From Bacillota bacterium (GTDB taxonomy: Bacteria > Bacillota > Clostridia > Christensenellales > CAG-138): a stretch of 18,294 nucleotides of DNA. Below the pieces are notes generated by a model. It was not told the DNA's origin. It saw only the letters and a list, made by a program, of their open reading frames with translations, and searched no databases. The stretch lies in the NCBI GenBank assembly GCA_023435855.1, contig JAEZLG010000131.1:1-18294 (forward strand). Reading direction: 5' to 3'. The position numbers and the translations under genes are program-made. Shown here in pieces: positions 1-6,782 of this stretch. The stretch's first letter is position 1, and each line of letters begins with the position of its first letter.

Positions 1-842
1 GTCTTGAGCAGGTGCATAAGGGTTTAGGGGAAATGCAAACTCTTGCCGTGGGTGTGGGCGATCTTAAAAAGGTGCTCCAAAACGTCAAGACGCGCGGTAT
101 CGTCGGTGAGATACAGCTTGGCGCAATTTTGCAGGAAATTCTCGCGCCCGAGCAGTATGAGAGCAACGCTGCGGTGCGAGAGGACAGCCGAAATGTGGTA
201 GAATATGCCATTAAGCTCCCTGCGGATGACGGGAAGCATATCTATTTGCCCATCGATTCTAAGTTCCCCGCGGAGCCGTATATGGCGCTGATGGATGCTT
301 ACGACAGCGGCTCGCAGGACAACATTCGCCGCGCGCAGGAAGCGCTTCGCGCACGCATCGTCTCGTTTGCGAAGGACATCCACACCAAATATATTTATCC
401 GCCCGACACAACGGACTTTGCTATCATGTTTTTGCCCACGGAAGGGCTGTACGCCGAGGCTGTGAAGCTTGGACTCACCGAACAGCTGCAGCGCGAATAC
501 CGTGTAAACCTCGCAGGGCCTTCTACCATGGCGGTGATGCTTAACAGCCTGCAGCTTGCATTTAGAAGCGTCGCCATCCAAAAACGCAGCGGCGAGGTTT
601 GGAAGGTTTTAGGCGCTGTCAAAACGGAATTCGAGAAGTTTTACGATGCGCTCACACTTACGCAAAAGCGTATATCAAGCGCCAACGAGGAGCTTGACCG
701 GCTTGTCGGTACGCGCACACGCGCCATAAGGAAACGCCTGAGCGATGTGACTGCGCTTCCGGAGGACGAGGCAAAGCAATATCTGCCCGAGGGCATGCAG
801 TATTTAGGCGACGACGAAGATTATAAGGAGGTAAACCTATGA
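1..842 (+). CDS. rmuC: RmuC-family DNA recombination protein, 5'-truncated by window edge
   Basis: This is the C-terminal ~280 residues of an RmuC protein. The reading frame is open from position 3, so the true start lies outside the window; an internal GTG at 12 is not a credible start. Recognisable family blocks are VGDLKKVL, GEIQLGAILQEIL, LPIDSKFPAEPY (the D-x-K core expected of a PD-(D/E)xK-type nuclease fold), FLPTEGLYAEA and the stretch ending EVWKVLGAVKTEF. RmuC proteins are thought to limit recombination at inverted repeats. They usually carry an N-terminal membrane anchor and coiled coil, which would lie upstream here. The stop codon TGA overlaps the deoD start in an ATGA, so the two genes are almost certainly co-translated. 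Family assignment is firm; the cellular role is family knowledge only. Confidence 0.9.
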   Translation, partial: LEQVHKGLGEMQTLAVGVGDLKKVLQNVKTRGIVGEIQLGAILQEILAPEQYESNAAVREDSRNVVEYAIKLPADDGKHIYLPIDSKFPAEPYMALMDAYDSGSQDNIRRAQEALRARIVSFAKDIHTKYIYPPDTTDFAIMFLPTEGLYAEAVKLGLTEQLQREYRVNLAGPSTMAVMLNSLQLAFRSVAIQKRSGEVWKVLGAVKTEFEKFYDALTLTQKRISSANEELDRLVGTRTRAIRKRLSDVTALPEDEAKQYLPEGMQYLGDDEDYKEVNL

Positions 843-1543
843 GTATCCCGACCCCACACATCAATGCCAAAATGGGCGATTTTGCAAAGACCGTTCTTAT
901 GCCCGGAGATCCTTTGAGGAGCAAATTCATCGCAGAGAATTTCTTAAAAGATGCCGTACTTGTGAACAATGTTCGCGGCATTCAAGGCTACACCGGAACC
1001 TATAACGGCAAGCGCGTTTCTGTAATGGCAAGCGGTATGGGTATGCCCACCATCGGCATTTATTCCTACGAGCTTTTTAACTTTTACGGGGTTGAAAACA
1101 TCATCCGCATCGGCTCGGCAGGTGCGATTAGCCCCGATCTCAAGCTTCGCTCCATCGTGATCGGCATGAGCGCGAGCTTCAATTCAAACTTCGATAAGCA
1201 ATTTGGCCTGCCGGGCATCTATGCTCCCACGGCGAGCTATGAACTTTTAAAAAAGGCTACCGATGCAGCGGAGAAGATGAATATTCCCGTGACGGTAGGC
1301 AACATACTCTCCAACGACCTCTTTTACGACGACGGCATGCGTACGCTTGAGTGGCAGAAGATGGGAGTTTTGGCCGTTGAGATGGAGAGCGCAGCTCTCT
1401 ATATGAATGCCGCGCGTTTGAAGAAAAATGCGCTTTGCATCTGCACCATCTCCGACAGCCTCGTAACAGGCGAGGAGTGTACCGCAGAGGAAAGACAGAA
1501 TACGTTTACGAAGATGATGGAGCTTGCGCTAGAAATAGCGTAA
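839..1543 (+). CDS. deoD: Purine-nucleoside phosphorylase, DeoD type
   Basis: 234 residues, full length for the hexameric bacterial DeoD family. It cleaves purine (deoxy)nucleosides with phosphate to free base and (deoxy)ribose-1-phosphate in the cytoplasm. Visible motifs are TPHINAKMGDFA at the N terminus, MPGDPLR (residues 21-27, phosphate binding), RIGSAGA (90-96), VEMESAAL (about 180-187, ribose contacts) and ISDSLVTGEE, whose Asp corresponds to the catalytic Asp204 of the E. coli enzyme; a following AEERQ supplies the partner Arg. The C terminus ends slightly earlier than in E. coli. A good SD, AAGGAGG (825-831), sits 7 nt before the ATG, inside the end of rmuC. The ATGA overlap with rmuC implies coupled translation. 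No promoter is visible in the window, so it depends on upstream transcription. Purine specificity is inferred from the family. Confidence 0.96.
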   Translation: MSIPTPHINAKMGDFAKTVLMPGDPLRSKFIAENFLKDAVLVNNVRGIQGYTGTYNGKRVSVMASGMGMPTIGIYSYELFNFYGVENIIRIGSAGAISPDLKLRSIVIGMSASFNSNFDKQFGLPGIYAPTASYELLKKATDAAEKMNIPVTVGNILSNDLFYDDGMRTLEWQKMGVLAVEMESAALYMNAARLKKNALCICTISDSLVTGEECTAEERQNTFTKMMELALEIA

Positions 1544-1583
1544 GGCTTTATCTTCGCACATATGGCTTGCGAGCTTACAAAGA

Positions 1584-1613
1584 AACACCCGCGAGATTTT
1601 TCTGGCGGGTGTT
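1584..1613. terminator. Hairpin between convergent deoD and hsp20, probably bidirectional
   Basis: AACACCCGC (1584-1592) pairs with GCGGGTGTT (1605-1613), a perfect 9-bp stem. After one mismatch, 3 more pairs (AGA/TCT) close a TTTT loop. On the minus strand the stem is followed by TTTCTTT, so termination is best supported for hsp20. On the plus strand the downstream run is poor, so efficiency for deoD is uncertain. Confidence 0.7.
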
Positions 1614-1625
1614 ATGCTGTTGCAG

Positions 1626-2060
1626 TTACTGGATCTCAATCCTCTTGCTGATGGGGGTGGCGGGAACTTTTTTAGGTAAGGTCAGTTCGAGCACGCCGTT
1701 GTTGTAGTTGGCACGGATTTCTTCGGCTTTTACCTCAGAAACGTCGAAGCTTCTCTCATAGGATGCGAAGCTCCTTTCGCGGCGCAAATACTGCTTATCC
1801 TTTTCTTCCTTGCTATCCTCATGCTTTGCCAGGATGGTCAAAAGATCACCCTCGATGTTGAGATGGATGTCTTCTTTCTTAAAGCCCGGGAGTTCCGCTT
1901 CCAGTAAATAATGGTCGCCATTATCGGCGATGTCGGTACGGAAACTGCCCAAGCCGCCAAATGCGGGCCTAAAAGCGCTGTCCATCATCTTTTCCATTTC
2001 GTTGAAATAGTTCGACATACCGCTATTGCTCCTGTAAGGTACGAGATTGAAAATACTCAT
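1626..2060 (-). CDS. hsp20: Small heat shock protein, Hsp20/alpha-crystallin family
   Basis: 144 residues, a typical length for a bacterial small heat shock protein. These are ATP-independent holdases that keep unfolding proteins soluble until DnaK/ClpB act. The N-terminal arm (about 1-40, MSIFNLVPYR then a Met/Phe-rich segment) precedes the alpha-crystallin domain (about 41-130), with AELPGFKKEDI (55-65) and the hallmark NGVLELTLPK (121-130). The C-terminal IEI (141-143) is the I-x-I tail motif that docks on neighbouring subunits in the oligomer. The SD is AGGAGG (2068-2073, minus strand), 7 nt before the ATG. A perfect CIRCE operator lies about 150 bp upstream, so HrcA control is likely. 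Between the operator and the gene is a 5' leader with short hairpins. Confidence 0.96.
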   Translation of the reverse strand: MSIFNLVPYRSNSGMSNYFNEMEKMMDSAFRPAFGGLGSFRTDIADNGDHYLLEAELPGFKKEDIHLNIEGDLLTILAKHEDSKEEKDKQYLRRERSFASYERSFDVSEVKAEEIRANYNNGVLELTLPKKVPATPISKRIEIQ

Positions 2061-2083
2061 AAATTTACCTCCTGATCTTTTAT

Positions 2084-2098
2084 GGTATATAGGATACC
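2084..2098 (-). other. Short hairpin in hsp20 5' leader, just upstream of the SD
   Basis: GGTAT and ATACC form a 5-bp stem with a 5-nt loop, ending about 10 nt before the hsp20 SD. A second inverted repeat lies further upstream: GAAGCC/GGCTTC, with arms at 2109-2114 and 2137-2142. The mRNA leader is therefore potentially folded. Whether this affects translation is unknown. Confidence 0.35.
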
Positions 2099-2150
2099 TT
2101 AATAGTTTGAAGCCGTTTTGCGCTTCATATACGCGGGGCTTCTTTTGTTA

Positions 2151-2178
2151 TCTATAGCTTACAAGATCATTGTTGCAA
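2151..2178 (-). promoter_or_regulatory. Candidate hsp20 promoter
   Basis: On the minus strand TTGCAA (2173-2178), 16 nt, then TATAGA (2151-2156) gives 4/6 matches at each hexamer and would leave an ~84-nt leader. It is the best pair I found between CIRCE and the gene, but it is weak. A promoter upstream of, or overlapping, CIRCE cannot be excluded. Confidence 0.3.
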
Positions 2179-2206
2179 AAAAATGAAGCATCTTTGATAA
2201 GAATTC

Positions 2207-2239
2207 AAAAAATTAGCACTCGATTGTGTCGAGTGCTAA
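2207..2239 (-). terminator. Intrinsic-terminator-like fold of the CIRCE repeat downstream of the oxoamine synthase gene
   Basis: Read on the minus strand, the CIRCE palindrome is extended inward by 2 bp, giving an 11-bp stem (TTAGCACTCGA/TCGAGTGCTAA) with a 5-nt loop CACAA. It is followed at once by six T (2207-2212). It lies about 50 nt past the stop of the gene at 2291-3469 and has the form of a Rho-independent terminator, though the stem is only moderately GC-rich. Confidence 0.6.
2213..2239. promoter_or_regulatory. CIRCE operator (HrcA binding site)
   Basis: TTAGCACTC (2213-2221), 9 nt, GAGTGCTAA (2231-2239). This matches the canonical CIRCE consensus TTAGCACTC-N9-GAGTGCTAA at all 18 positions, with exact spacing. 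CIRCE is the operator of the heat-shock repressor HrcA and usually controls groESL and dnaK operons. Here the nearest downstream gene is hsp20 on the minus strand, so this small heat shock gene is predicted to be in the HrcA regulon. hrcA itself is not in the window. Confidence 0.95.
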
Positions 2240-2290
2240 TGATTTTCATAGCGAGTTCAAAATTTAGGTAGTGGGGAGTCAAACCCTTAC

Positions 2291-3469
2291 TTACTTGTGC
2301 TCGTCAAACACTTTTTTGATGATGGCGGCGGCGCGGTCGATCTGCTCGTGGGTGTGGGTGGCGGTATAGCTTGTGCGAAGCAGGCATAGTCCGTCGGGCA
2401 CAGCGGGCGGCAGTACGGGGTTTACATATACACCCTGTTCTAAAAGTGCCTTAGCGATAACGAGCGTGCGCGTCATATCGTAGGTGTAGATGGGGATGAT
2501 GGCGGTGCTGCCCTCCATGATGGGGATGTTGTAGCCATGCAGCAGCGAGCGCATGTAGTTGGAGATGTCCATGAGCGCCTTTACACGCTCCGGCTCTGCC
2601 TTCATGATGCGAAGTGCCTCTAAAGCGGAAGCCGCGTTTGCGGGCGGTATGGACGCGCTGAAGATGAACGGACGGGATTTATGCTTCACGTAATTCACGA
2701 CGCACGCATCGGCAGCCATGCATCCACCCAGGGACGCAAGCGATTTGGAGAAGGTGGTCATGATGATATCGACCTCGTTTTCCAATCCGAAATGTGAGGC
2801 TGTACCGCGGCCGTGGTCGCCGATCATGCCTACGCCATGTGCGTCATCTACCATCAACCTGGCGCTGTACTTTTGCTTAAGTCGTACGATCTCGGGTAGA
2901 TTGGCGATGTCGCCCGACATGGAAAATACACCGTCTGTAATGATGAGCTTGGGGGCGTCTTCGGGGGCGCGAGCGAGGCGTTCTTCAAGGTCGTTTATAT
3001 TGCTGTGCTCAAACTTCGATACCTGCTTAGCAAAGCTCAACCGCGCTGCGTCAACAAGGCTTGCATGGTTTTCCGCATCGGCAAAAATGTAGGTGTGGCG
3101 GTTTGCGATGGTGGATACTATGCCTAAGTTGGTTTGAAAGCCGGTCGACAATGTCATGGCATCTTCTTTGTGGAAAAACTCCGCAAGCTCTTTTTCAAGC
3201 TCCGTATGCAGCACGAGCGTGCCGTTGAGGAAGCGGGAACCCGAGCAGCCTGTGCCAAATTTATCGAGTGCTGCATGCGCGGCGGCGATGGTGCGCTTGT
3301 CGTTGGTGAGGCCGAGATAGTTGTTGGAACCGAGCATGATGGTTTTTTGGCCGTTTATTACGACCTCCGTGTCCTGCGCGGTTTCGAGTGCGTTAAAGTA
3401 GGGGTAAAGTCCTGATTCCATAAATTCCTGCGGTTGTGTGTAGCTTTTGCAGCATTCGAACAAATCCAA
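2291..3469 (-). CDS. PLP-dependent alpha-oxoamine synthase (serine palmitoyltransferase / KBL / BioF family)
   Basis: 392 residues, fold-type I PLP enzyme of the family that condenses an amino acid with an acyl-CoA and loses CO2. Seen: MLGSNNYLGLT (45-55), GSRFLNGTLVLH (77-88), the cofactor-stacking His in AENHASLVD (His135), VDDAHGVG (Asp208/Asp209, His211) and the Schiff-base lysine in TTFSKSLASLGG (Lys242). The N-terminal block with YPYF, the GCSGSRFLNGTL segment, DGVFSMSGDIANLPEIV and the C-terminal NPVLPPAVP resemble, as I recall them, Bacteroides serine palmitoyltransferase more than E. coli Kbl. No threonine dehydrogenase, biotin or obvious sphingolipid genes are adjacent, so the substrate is open: serine plus a long acyl-CoA, glycine plus acetyl-CoA, or other. 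The start is TTG at 3469, with SD AAGGAG 9 nt upstream and its own promoter. Confidence 0.9.
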   Translation of the reverse strand: MDLFECCKSYTQPQEFMESGLYPYFNALETAQDTEVVINGQKTIMLGSNNYLGLTNDKRTIAAAHAALDKFGTGCSGSRFLNGTLVLHTELEKELAEFFHKEDAMTLSTGFQTNLGIVSTIANRHTYIFADAENHASLVDAARLSFAKQVSKFEHSNINDLEERLARAPEDAPKLIITDGVFSMSGDIANLPEIVRLKQKYSARLMVDDAHGVGMIGDHGRGTASHFGLENEVDIIMTTFSKSLASLGGCMAADACVVNYVKHKSRPFIFSASIPPANAASALEALRIMKAEPERVKALMDISNYMRSLLHGYNIPIMEGSTAIIPIYTYDMTRTLVIAKALLEQGVYVNPVLPPAVPDGLCLLRTSYTATHTHEQIDRAAAIIKKVFDEHK

Positions 3470-3478
3470 TTCCGTCAG

Positions 3479-3484
3479 CTCCTT
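3479..3484 (-). promoter_or_regulatory. SD that fixes the TTG start of the oxoamine synthase
   Basis: AAGGAG on the minus strand lies 9 nt before the TTG at 3467-3469. No ATG or GTG start in this frame has a comparable site, so TTG initiation is the best reading. Confidence 0.75.
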
Positions 3485-3521
3485 AATAAAAAATGAATAC
3501 GTAGAAAAGTATAAGCACTGT

Positions 3522-3551
3522 ATTATACCGTAGTTTTGCTGCTTCTGTAAA
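3522..3551 (-). promoter_or_regulatory. Sigma-A-type promoter of the oxoamine synthase gene
   Basis: On the minus strand TTTACA (3546-3551, 5/6), 18 nt, TATAAT (3522-3527, 6/6). Transcription would begin near 3515, leaving a ~45-nt leader that contains the AAGGAG site. It is divergent from the MATE promoter. Confidence 0.75.
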
Positions 3552-3603
3552 GTTAACAGTATGGAAGGCTACTGAAAATAATTTTTTTTCATATAGCTTA
3601 ATA

Positions 3604-3631
3604 TTGACACCATCTACAGAGTGTGTAAAAT
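3604..3631 (+). promoter_or_regulatory. Sigma-A-type promoter of the MATE transporter gene
   Basis: TTGACA (3604-3609, consensus), 16 nt, TAAAAT (3626-3631, 5/6). An A/T-rich stretch precedes it. The expected transcript start near 3638 leaves a short leader carrying SD AAGGGAG (3649-3655). Confidence 0.75.
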
Positions 3632-3662
3632 GGTTCTAGTTTAATAGTAAGGGAGAAACGCA

Positions 3663-5063
3663 ATGGCCTCAATTGCCATGCGTCTTGATGCGAGGCTCGA
3701 GAAACTGCTCACGAGCCCGATTATGACAAAAAAGAGAATATTTTCCATAATGCTGCCCCTGTTTTTGGATCAGGTTACGTTTGTTGCGCTCAACATGTTT
3801 AACTATGGCATGATAAGCTCTACGGGCATCATGGATGTAAGCGCGGTCGGCATGGTGGATTCGCTCAATAACCTTATATGCCAGCTCTACCTGGCCGTCG
3901 CAATGGCTGGCACGGTACTCGTTGCCAAGTATTCGGGTGCAAACAACCCAGGTATGGTTTCTCGTTCAGGCGTACTGTCGCTTGTAGTTGCGCTGGGTGT
4001 GGGCCTTATTTTGGCACTCGTTTTGGGGCTTTTTCGAGGACCTGTTTTAGAACTTATTTACAGCAACGCGGATAGAAAAGTGCTGGAGCTTGCCAAAATC
4101 TATCTGTTCGGCATAGCGCTTTCAAGCCCGGGCAACGCGATCATCAACGCAGGCAACGGGATTTTACGCGGCATGGGAGAAACAAAAAGCTCGCTTTGGG
4201 TCTCTTTGGCTGCCAATATCTCATACGCGCTTCTAAACATACTGTTTTTACCCGTTTTGCACCTTGGCGTAGAGGGGCTTGTTTATTCGCTTGTCATATC
4301 AAGGCTTTTCGGCTGTTTCTTTGTGTGGCTGTTCCTATCGCGCAGACATTTTTTCCTGCAGATGAGCGTCAAAGCCTCGCTGAAGGCGGCAAAGGGGCTT
4401 TTAGGTGACCTTTTGCAGTTTGCGCTGCCGTATACCGTTGAAAACCTGTTCTTCTGCGGGGGGCTTCTTGCCGTGCAGATGATCATCGTAGGGTTTGGCA
4501 CCGCTGCCGTCGCAGCCAATACCATCGCATCGTCGGTGTTCGGGCTCATGAGCTCTGCCGGTGATGCACTTTGTAACACCACCGTCACCGTCGTGGGGCA
4601 GTGCATGGGGAAAAACAGCGTGAAGGAAGCCAAGCATTATGTAAATGTGTTCTTACACTTTGCGAGTGTCGTTACATTTGCCCTCTTGGGCTTTATATTG
4701 CTGTTCTTTTCGCCCATCATAAACATGTACGGCGCACCGGTGGAAATAGGCACCACCGTATTCTGGCTTCTCTTTGGCTCGGGTATCGCCTACATTCTGT
4801 TTTGGCCGCGTTCGTTTGTGCTGCCGGCATGTTTGCGCACGGCGGGAGATGTGAGGTTCACATCAATCGTGATCTTGGCCTCTGTATGGGCGGTGAGGGT
4901 AACAGTCTGCTATCTTCTTGCTGTAGTATTTAACTTAGGTGTATATGGTGTATGGGGCGGCATGTGCTTTGACTGGGTGGTACGAAGCCTGATCTTCACG
5001 CTCCGCCTACGCTCAGATAAATGGCATAGGCGGAACAAGAATGTAATGGAAGTGCAGGCATAA
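3663..5063 (+). CDS. MATE family multidrug/toxin efflux transporter
   Basis: 466 residues, the usual size for 12-helix MATE transporters, which export cationic drugs or metabolites using a Na+ or H+ gradient. The two six-helix halves are visible. The N half carries IFSIMLPLFLDQVTF (about 26-40) and an SPGNAIINAGNGILRGMGETK segment typical of helices 4-5. The C half repeats the pattern with LLQFALPYTVENLFF (about 249-263) and VGQCMGKNS. The C-terminal end is basic and cytoplasmic. The ATG at 3663 is supported by AAGGGAG 7 nt upstream and by a consensus promoter, so the gene is probably monocistronic. Its stop lies only 3 nt from the stop of the convergent permease gene. NorM-like versus DinF-like specificity cannot be told by eye. 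Confidence 0.92.
   Translation: MASIAMRLDARLEKLLTSPIMTKKRIFSIMLPLFLDQVTFVALNMFNYGMISSTGIMDVSAVGMVDSLNNLICQLYLAVAMAGTVLVAKYSGANNPGMVSRSGVLSLVVALGVGLILALVLGLFRGPVLELIYSNADRKVLELAKIYLFGIALSSPGNAIINAGNGILRGMGETKSSLWVSLAANISYALLNILFLPVLHLGVEGLVYSLVISRLFGCFFVWLFLSRRHFFLQMSVKASLKAAKGLLGDLLQFALPYTVENLFFCGGLLAVQMIIVGFGTAAVAANTIASSVFGLMSSAGDALCNTTVTVVGQCMGKNSVKEAKHYVNVFLHFASVVTFALLGFILLFFSPIINMYGAPVEIGTTVFWLLFGSGIAYILFWPRSFVLPACLRTAGDVRFTSIVILASVWAVRVTVCYLLAVVFNLGVYGVWGGMCFDWVVRSLIFTLRLRSDKWHRRNKNVMEVQA
5002..5034. repeat. 8-bp inverted repeat near the convergent gene ends
   Basis: TCCGCCTA (5002-5009) and TAGGCGGA (5027-5034) pair across a 17-nt gap inside the last codons of the MATE gene. For the opposite permease transcript it would lie in the 3' UTR. 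No U-tract follows on either strand, so it is not a classical terminator. It may protect or pause 3' ends, or be chance. Confidence 0.3.
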
Positions 5064-5066
5064 CTT

Positions 5067-6782
5067 TTACCATTTCACGATGCGGTAATACACATGCGCG
5101 GTGAGCTTATAAACCACGAGATAGAGTATCGTGAATAGAACTGAGCTTCCGCCGATGCAGGCTAAAACTAATCCCCAATCGTAAAGCATGAAGCTTTCAA
5201 GCATTACCGCCATTATTTTTGAAGCGAACAGCATGTGCAATATTGTCATCCCAAGGGGGATGAAAAACACCCAAAGCACCTGCGTGTTGATGGTGGATTT
5301 TACCTGCGCATCGTCCATCCCAACCTTTTGAAGTATGGCGAACTGCTCCTTGTCCTCGTATCCTTCGGAAACCTGCTTGAAATAGATGATGAGCACCGTC
5401 ACCGACAGGAACAAAATGCCGAAGAACGCACCGAGAAACAACAGCCCGCCGTAGGTCGCGTAACCGTTCTGGCGCGCTTCAAACACATTGTTCGAACTCA
5501 ATGACTTTTCAGGGAATGTACTCAAATAATGCGTACGTGCGTCTTGTACGAAGCTTATGCAGTTTTGATCAGCACCATCCACGTCGAAGAGCATCATATG
5601 ATCTATACACAAAAGCGTATCGAGCTCGATGATTTCAGCGTTTTTCGGCACGTAGCGAAGCCCTGTAGGCTCAGTGCCGTCGTTTGCTTGCTCGTAGGTA
5701 AGCTTATCCTTTGTTGCATGTAAACGCACATCGTGCTTAGAAGCGAGCGATAGTAACGACTGCTCGAAGGAGCGTACATCGCCCTCGGCGATGGTTTTGT
5801 CAATGCGCAGATAAACATCGTACACATGGCTTGCTTTTAAAATATTCTCCTGCCCGAGATAGAGAGAAAGCGTACCGGAAATCGTCACGAGAAACATTGT
5901 GGAGAGTATGCAGATTGTAGCGAGCGACTTAGCGCTTTGGCGCATGCGTTGAAACATGCCGCTTATGGCAATGAAATTGCCCGGCTTGTAGTAGACGCGC
6001 TTGTTCGCTCGAAGCGCTCGAAGCGCAGCGATGCTGCCTGAGTTGAACAGCAGCTCCGTGGCGATGATGACGAGTATGGCGAGAGGGAAGAAAATACCGA
6101 GCGCCATACCGCGGTTTTGTGTCGTCCATGCGAAGTAATACGCAGCAGCAAGAGAAACTGCCCCCAATACCGCTAACGGAACCAAAAGCTTAGAATCCTT
6201 CTGTCCTTTGCGCTCGCTTTTTAAAAGCTCCATGGGGCTTTTTAGGCGAACTTGACGTAGGTTTAAAAGTGACGTTAATACGAATACACAAAAGAACAAA
6301 CCGCCCGTGAGAGAAAAGGCTATGGGGGCGATGGAAAATGTGCTGCCCGGTGCGGCATGGATGAGCTTTAGAAGTGCTAAAAATAAAAGCCTTCCGAACA
6401 CCAATGCGGTGAGAGCCCCTAAGAGTACGCCCGCTAAAAGCGTAATGCAGTTTTCCCAAACGAGTACGCGCCCTACATGCCTGCGCTCAAGCCCCAGTAT
6501 ACCGTAAAGCCCGAACTCCTTTTTGCGCCTGCCTACGATGAAGTTGTTGATGTACACCATGAAGAAAAATGCGAATATGGCAAACATCACGATGCCAAAG
6601 CTGAAAACCGATCTTGCCGTTTCCCCGCCCGGGACGTTTTTGAGACCGTCTGAAAACAGCAGTCCCGAAATCAAGAGGAACACACCCGATATGATGGATG
6701 TTGCGAGGATGTAAGGGACAAAGGTCCTACGGTTCCTTTTGAGGTTGCCACATGCGAGTTTGAGAAAATATAGTTTAACCAA
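5067..6782 (-). CDS. FtsX-type ABC permease, BceB-like (antimicrobial-peptide resistance/sensing)
   Basis: 571 residues from the TTG start chosen here. Hydrophobic segments appear around residues 24-42, 61-82, 112-140, 155-175, 201-220, 227-243, 289-308, 454-472, 510-530 and 543-565, consistent with the 10-helix BceB layout. The motif GRRKKEFGLYGILGLERRHV (84-103) is a hallmark of the first FtsX domain in this family. A region of about 140 residues between helices 7 and 8 (about 311-450) is predicted to be extracellular; BceB proteins bind peptide-lipid II complexes there, and this one looks shorter than usual. The frame stays open to an ATG at 6926, but that extension lies inside the ATPase gene and has no membrane character. 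TTG 6782 has a perfect GGAGG 8 nt upstream and overlaps the ATPase stop. An ATG at 6797 is the alternative. Confidence 0.9.
   Translation of the reverse strand: MVKLYFLKLACGNLKRNRRTFVPYILATSIISGVFLLISGLLFSDGLKNVPGGETARSVFSFGIVMFAIFAFFFMVYINNFIVGRRKKEFGLYGILGLERRHVGRVLVWENCITLLAGVLLGALTALVFGRLLFLALLKLIHAAPGSTFSIAPIAFSLTGGLFFCVFVLTSLLNLRQVRLKSPMELLKSERKGQKDSKLLVPLAVLGAVSLAAAYYFAWTTQNRGMALGIFFPLAILVIIATELLFNSGSIAALRALRANKRVYYKPGNFIAISGMFQRMRQSAKSLATICILSTMFLVTISGTLSLYLGQENILKASHVYDVYLRIDKTIAEGDVRSFEQSLLSLASKHDVRLHATKDKLTYEQANDGTEPTGLRYVPKNAEIIELDTLLCIDHMMLFDVDGADQNCISFVQDARTHYLSTFPEKSLSSNNVFEARQNGYATYGGLLFLGAFFGILFLSVTVLIIYFKQVSEGYEDKEQFAILQKVGMDDAQVKSTINTQVLWVFFIPLGMTILHMLFASKIMAVMLESFMLYDWGLVLACIGGSSVLFTILYLVVYKLTAHVYYRIVKW

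Noticed and set aside
24..581. 185-codon minus-strand frame opposite rmuC
   Set aside because: It is fully antisense to a recognisable RmuC sequence, with no motif of its own.
5002..5034. Terminator for the convergent MATE and permease genes
   Set aside because: The 8-bp stem has a 17-nt loop, lies inside coding sequence and has no U-tract on either strand.
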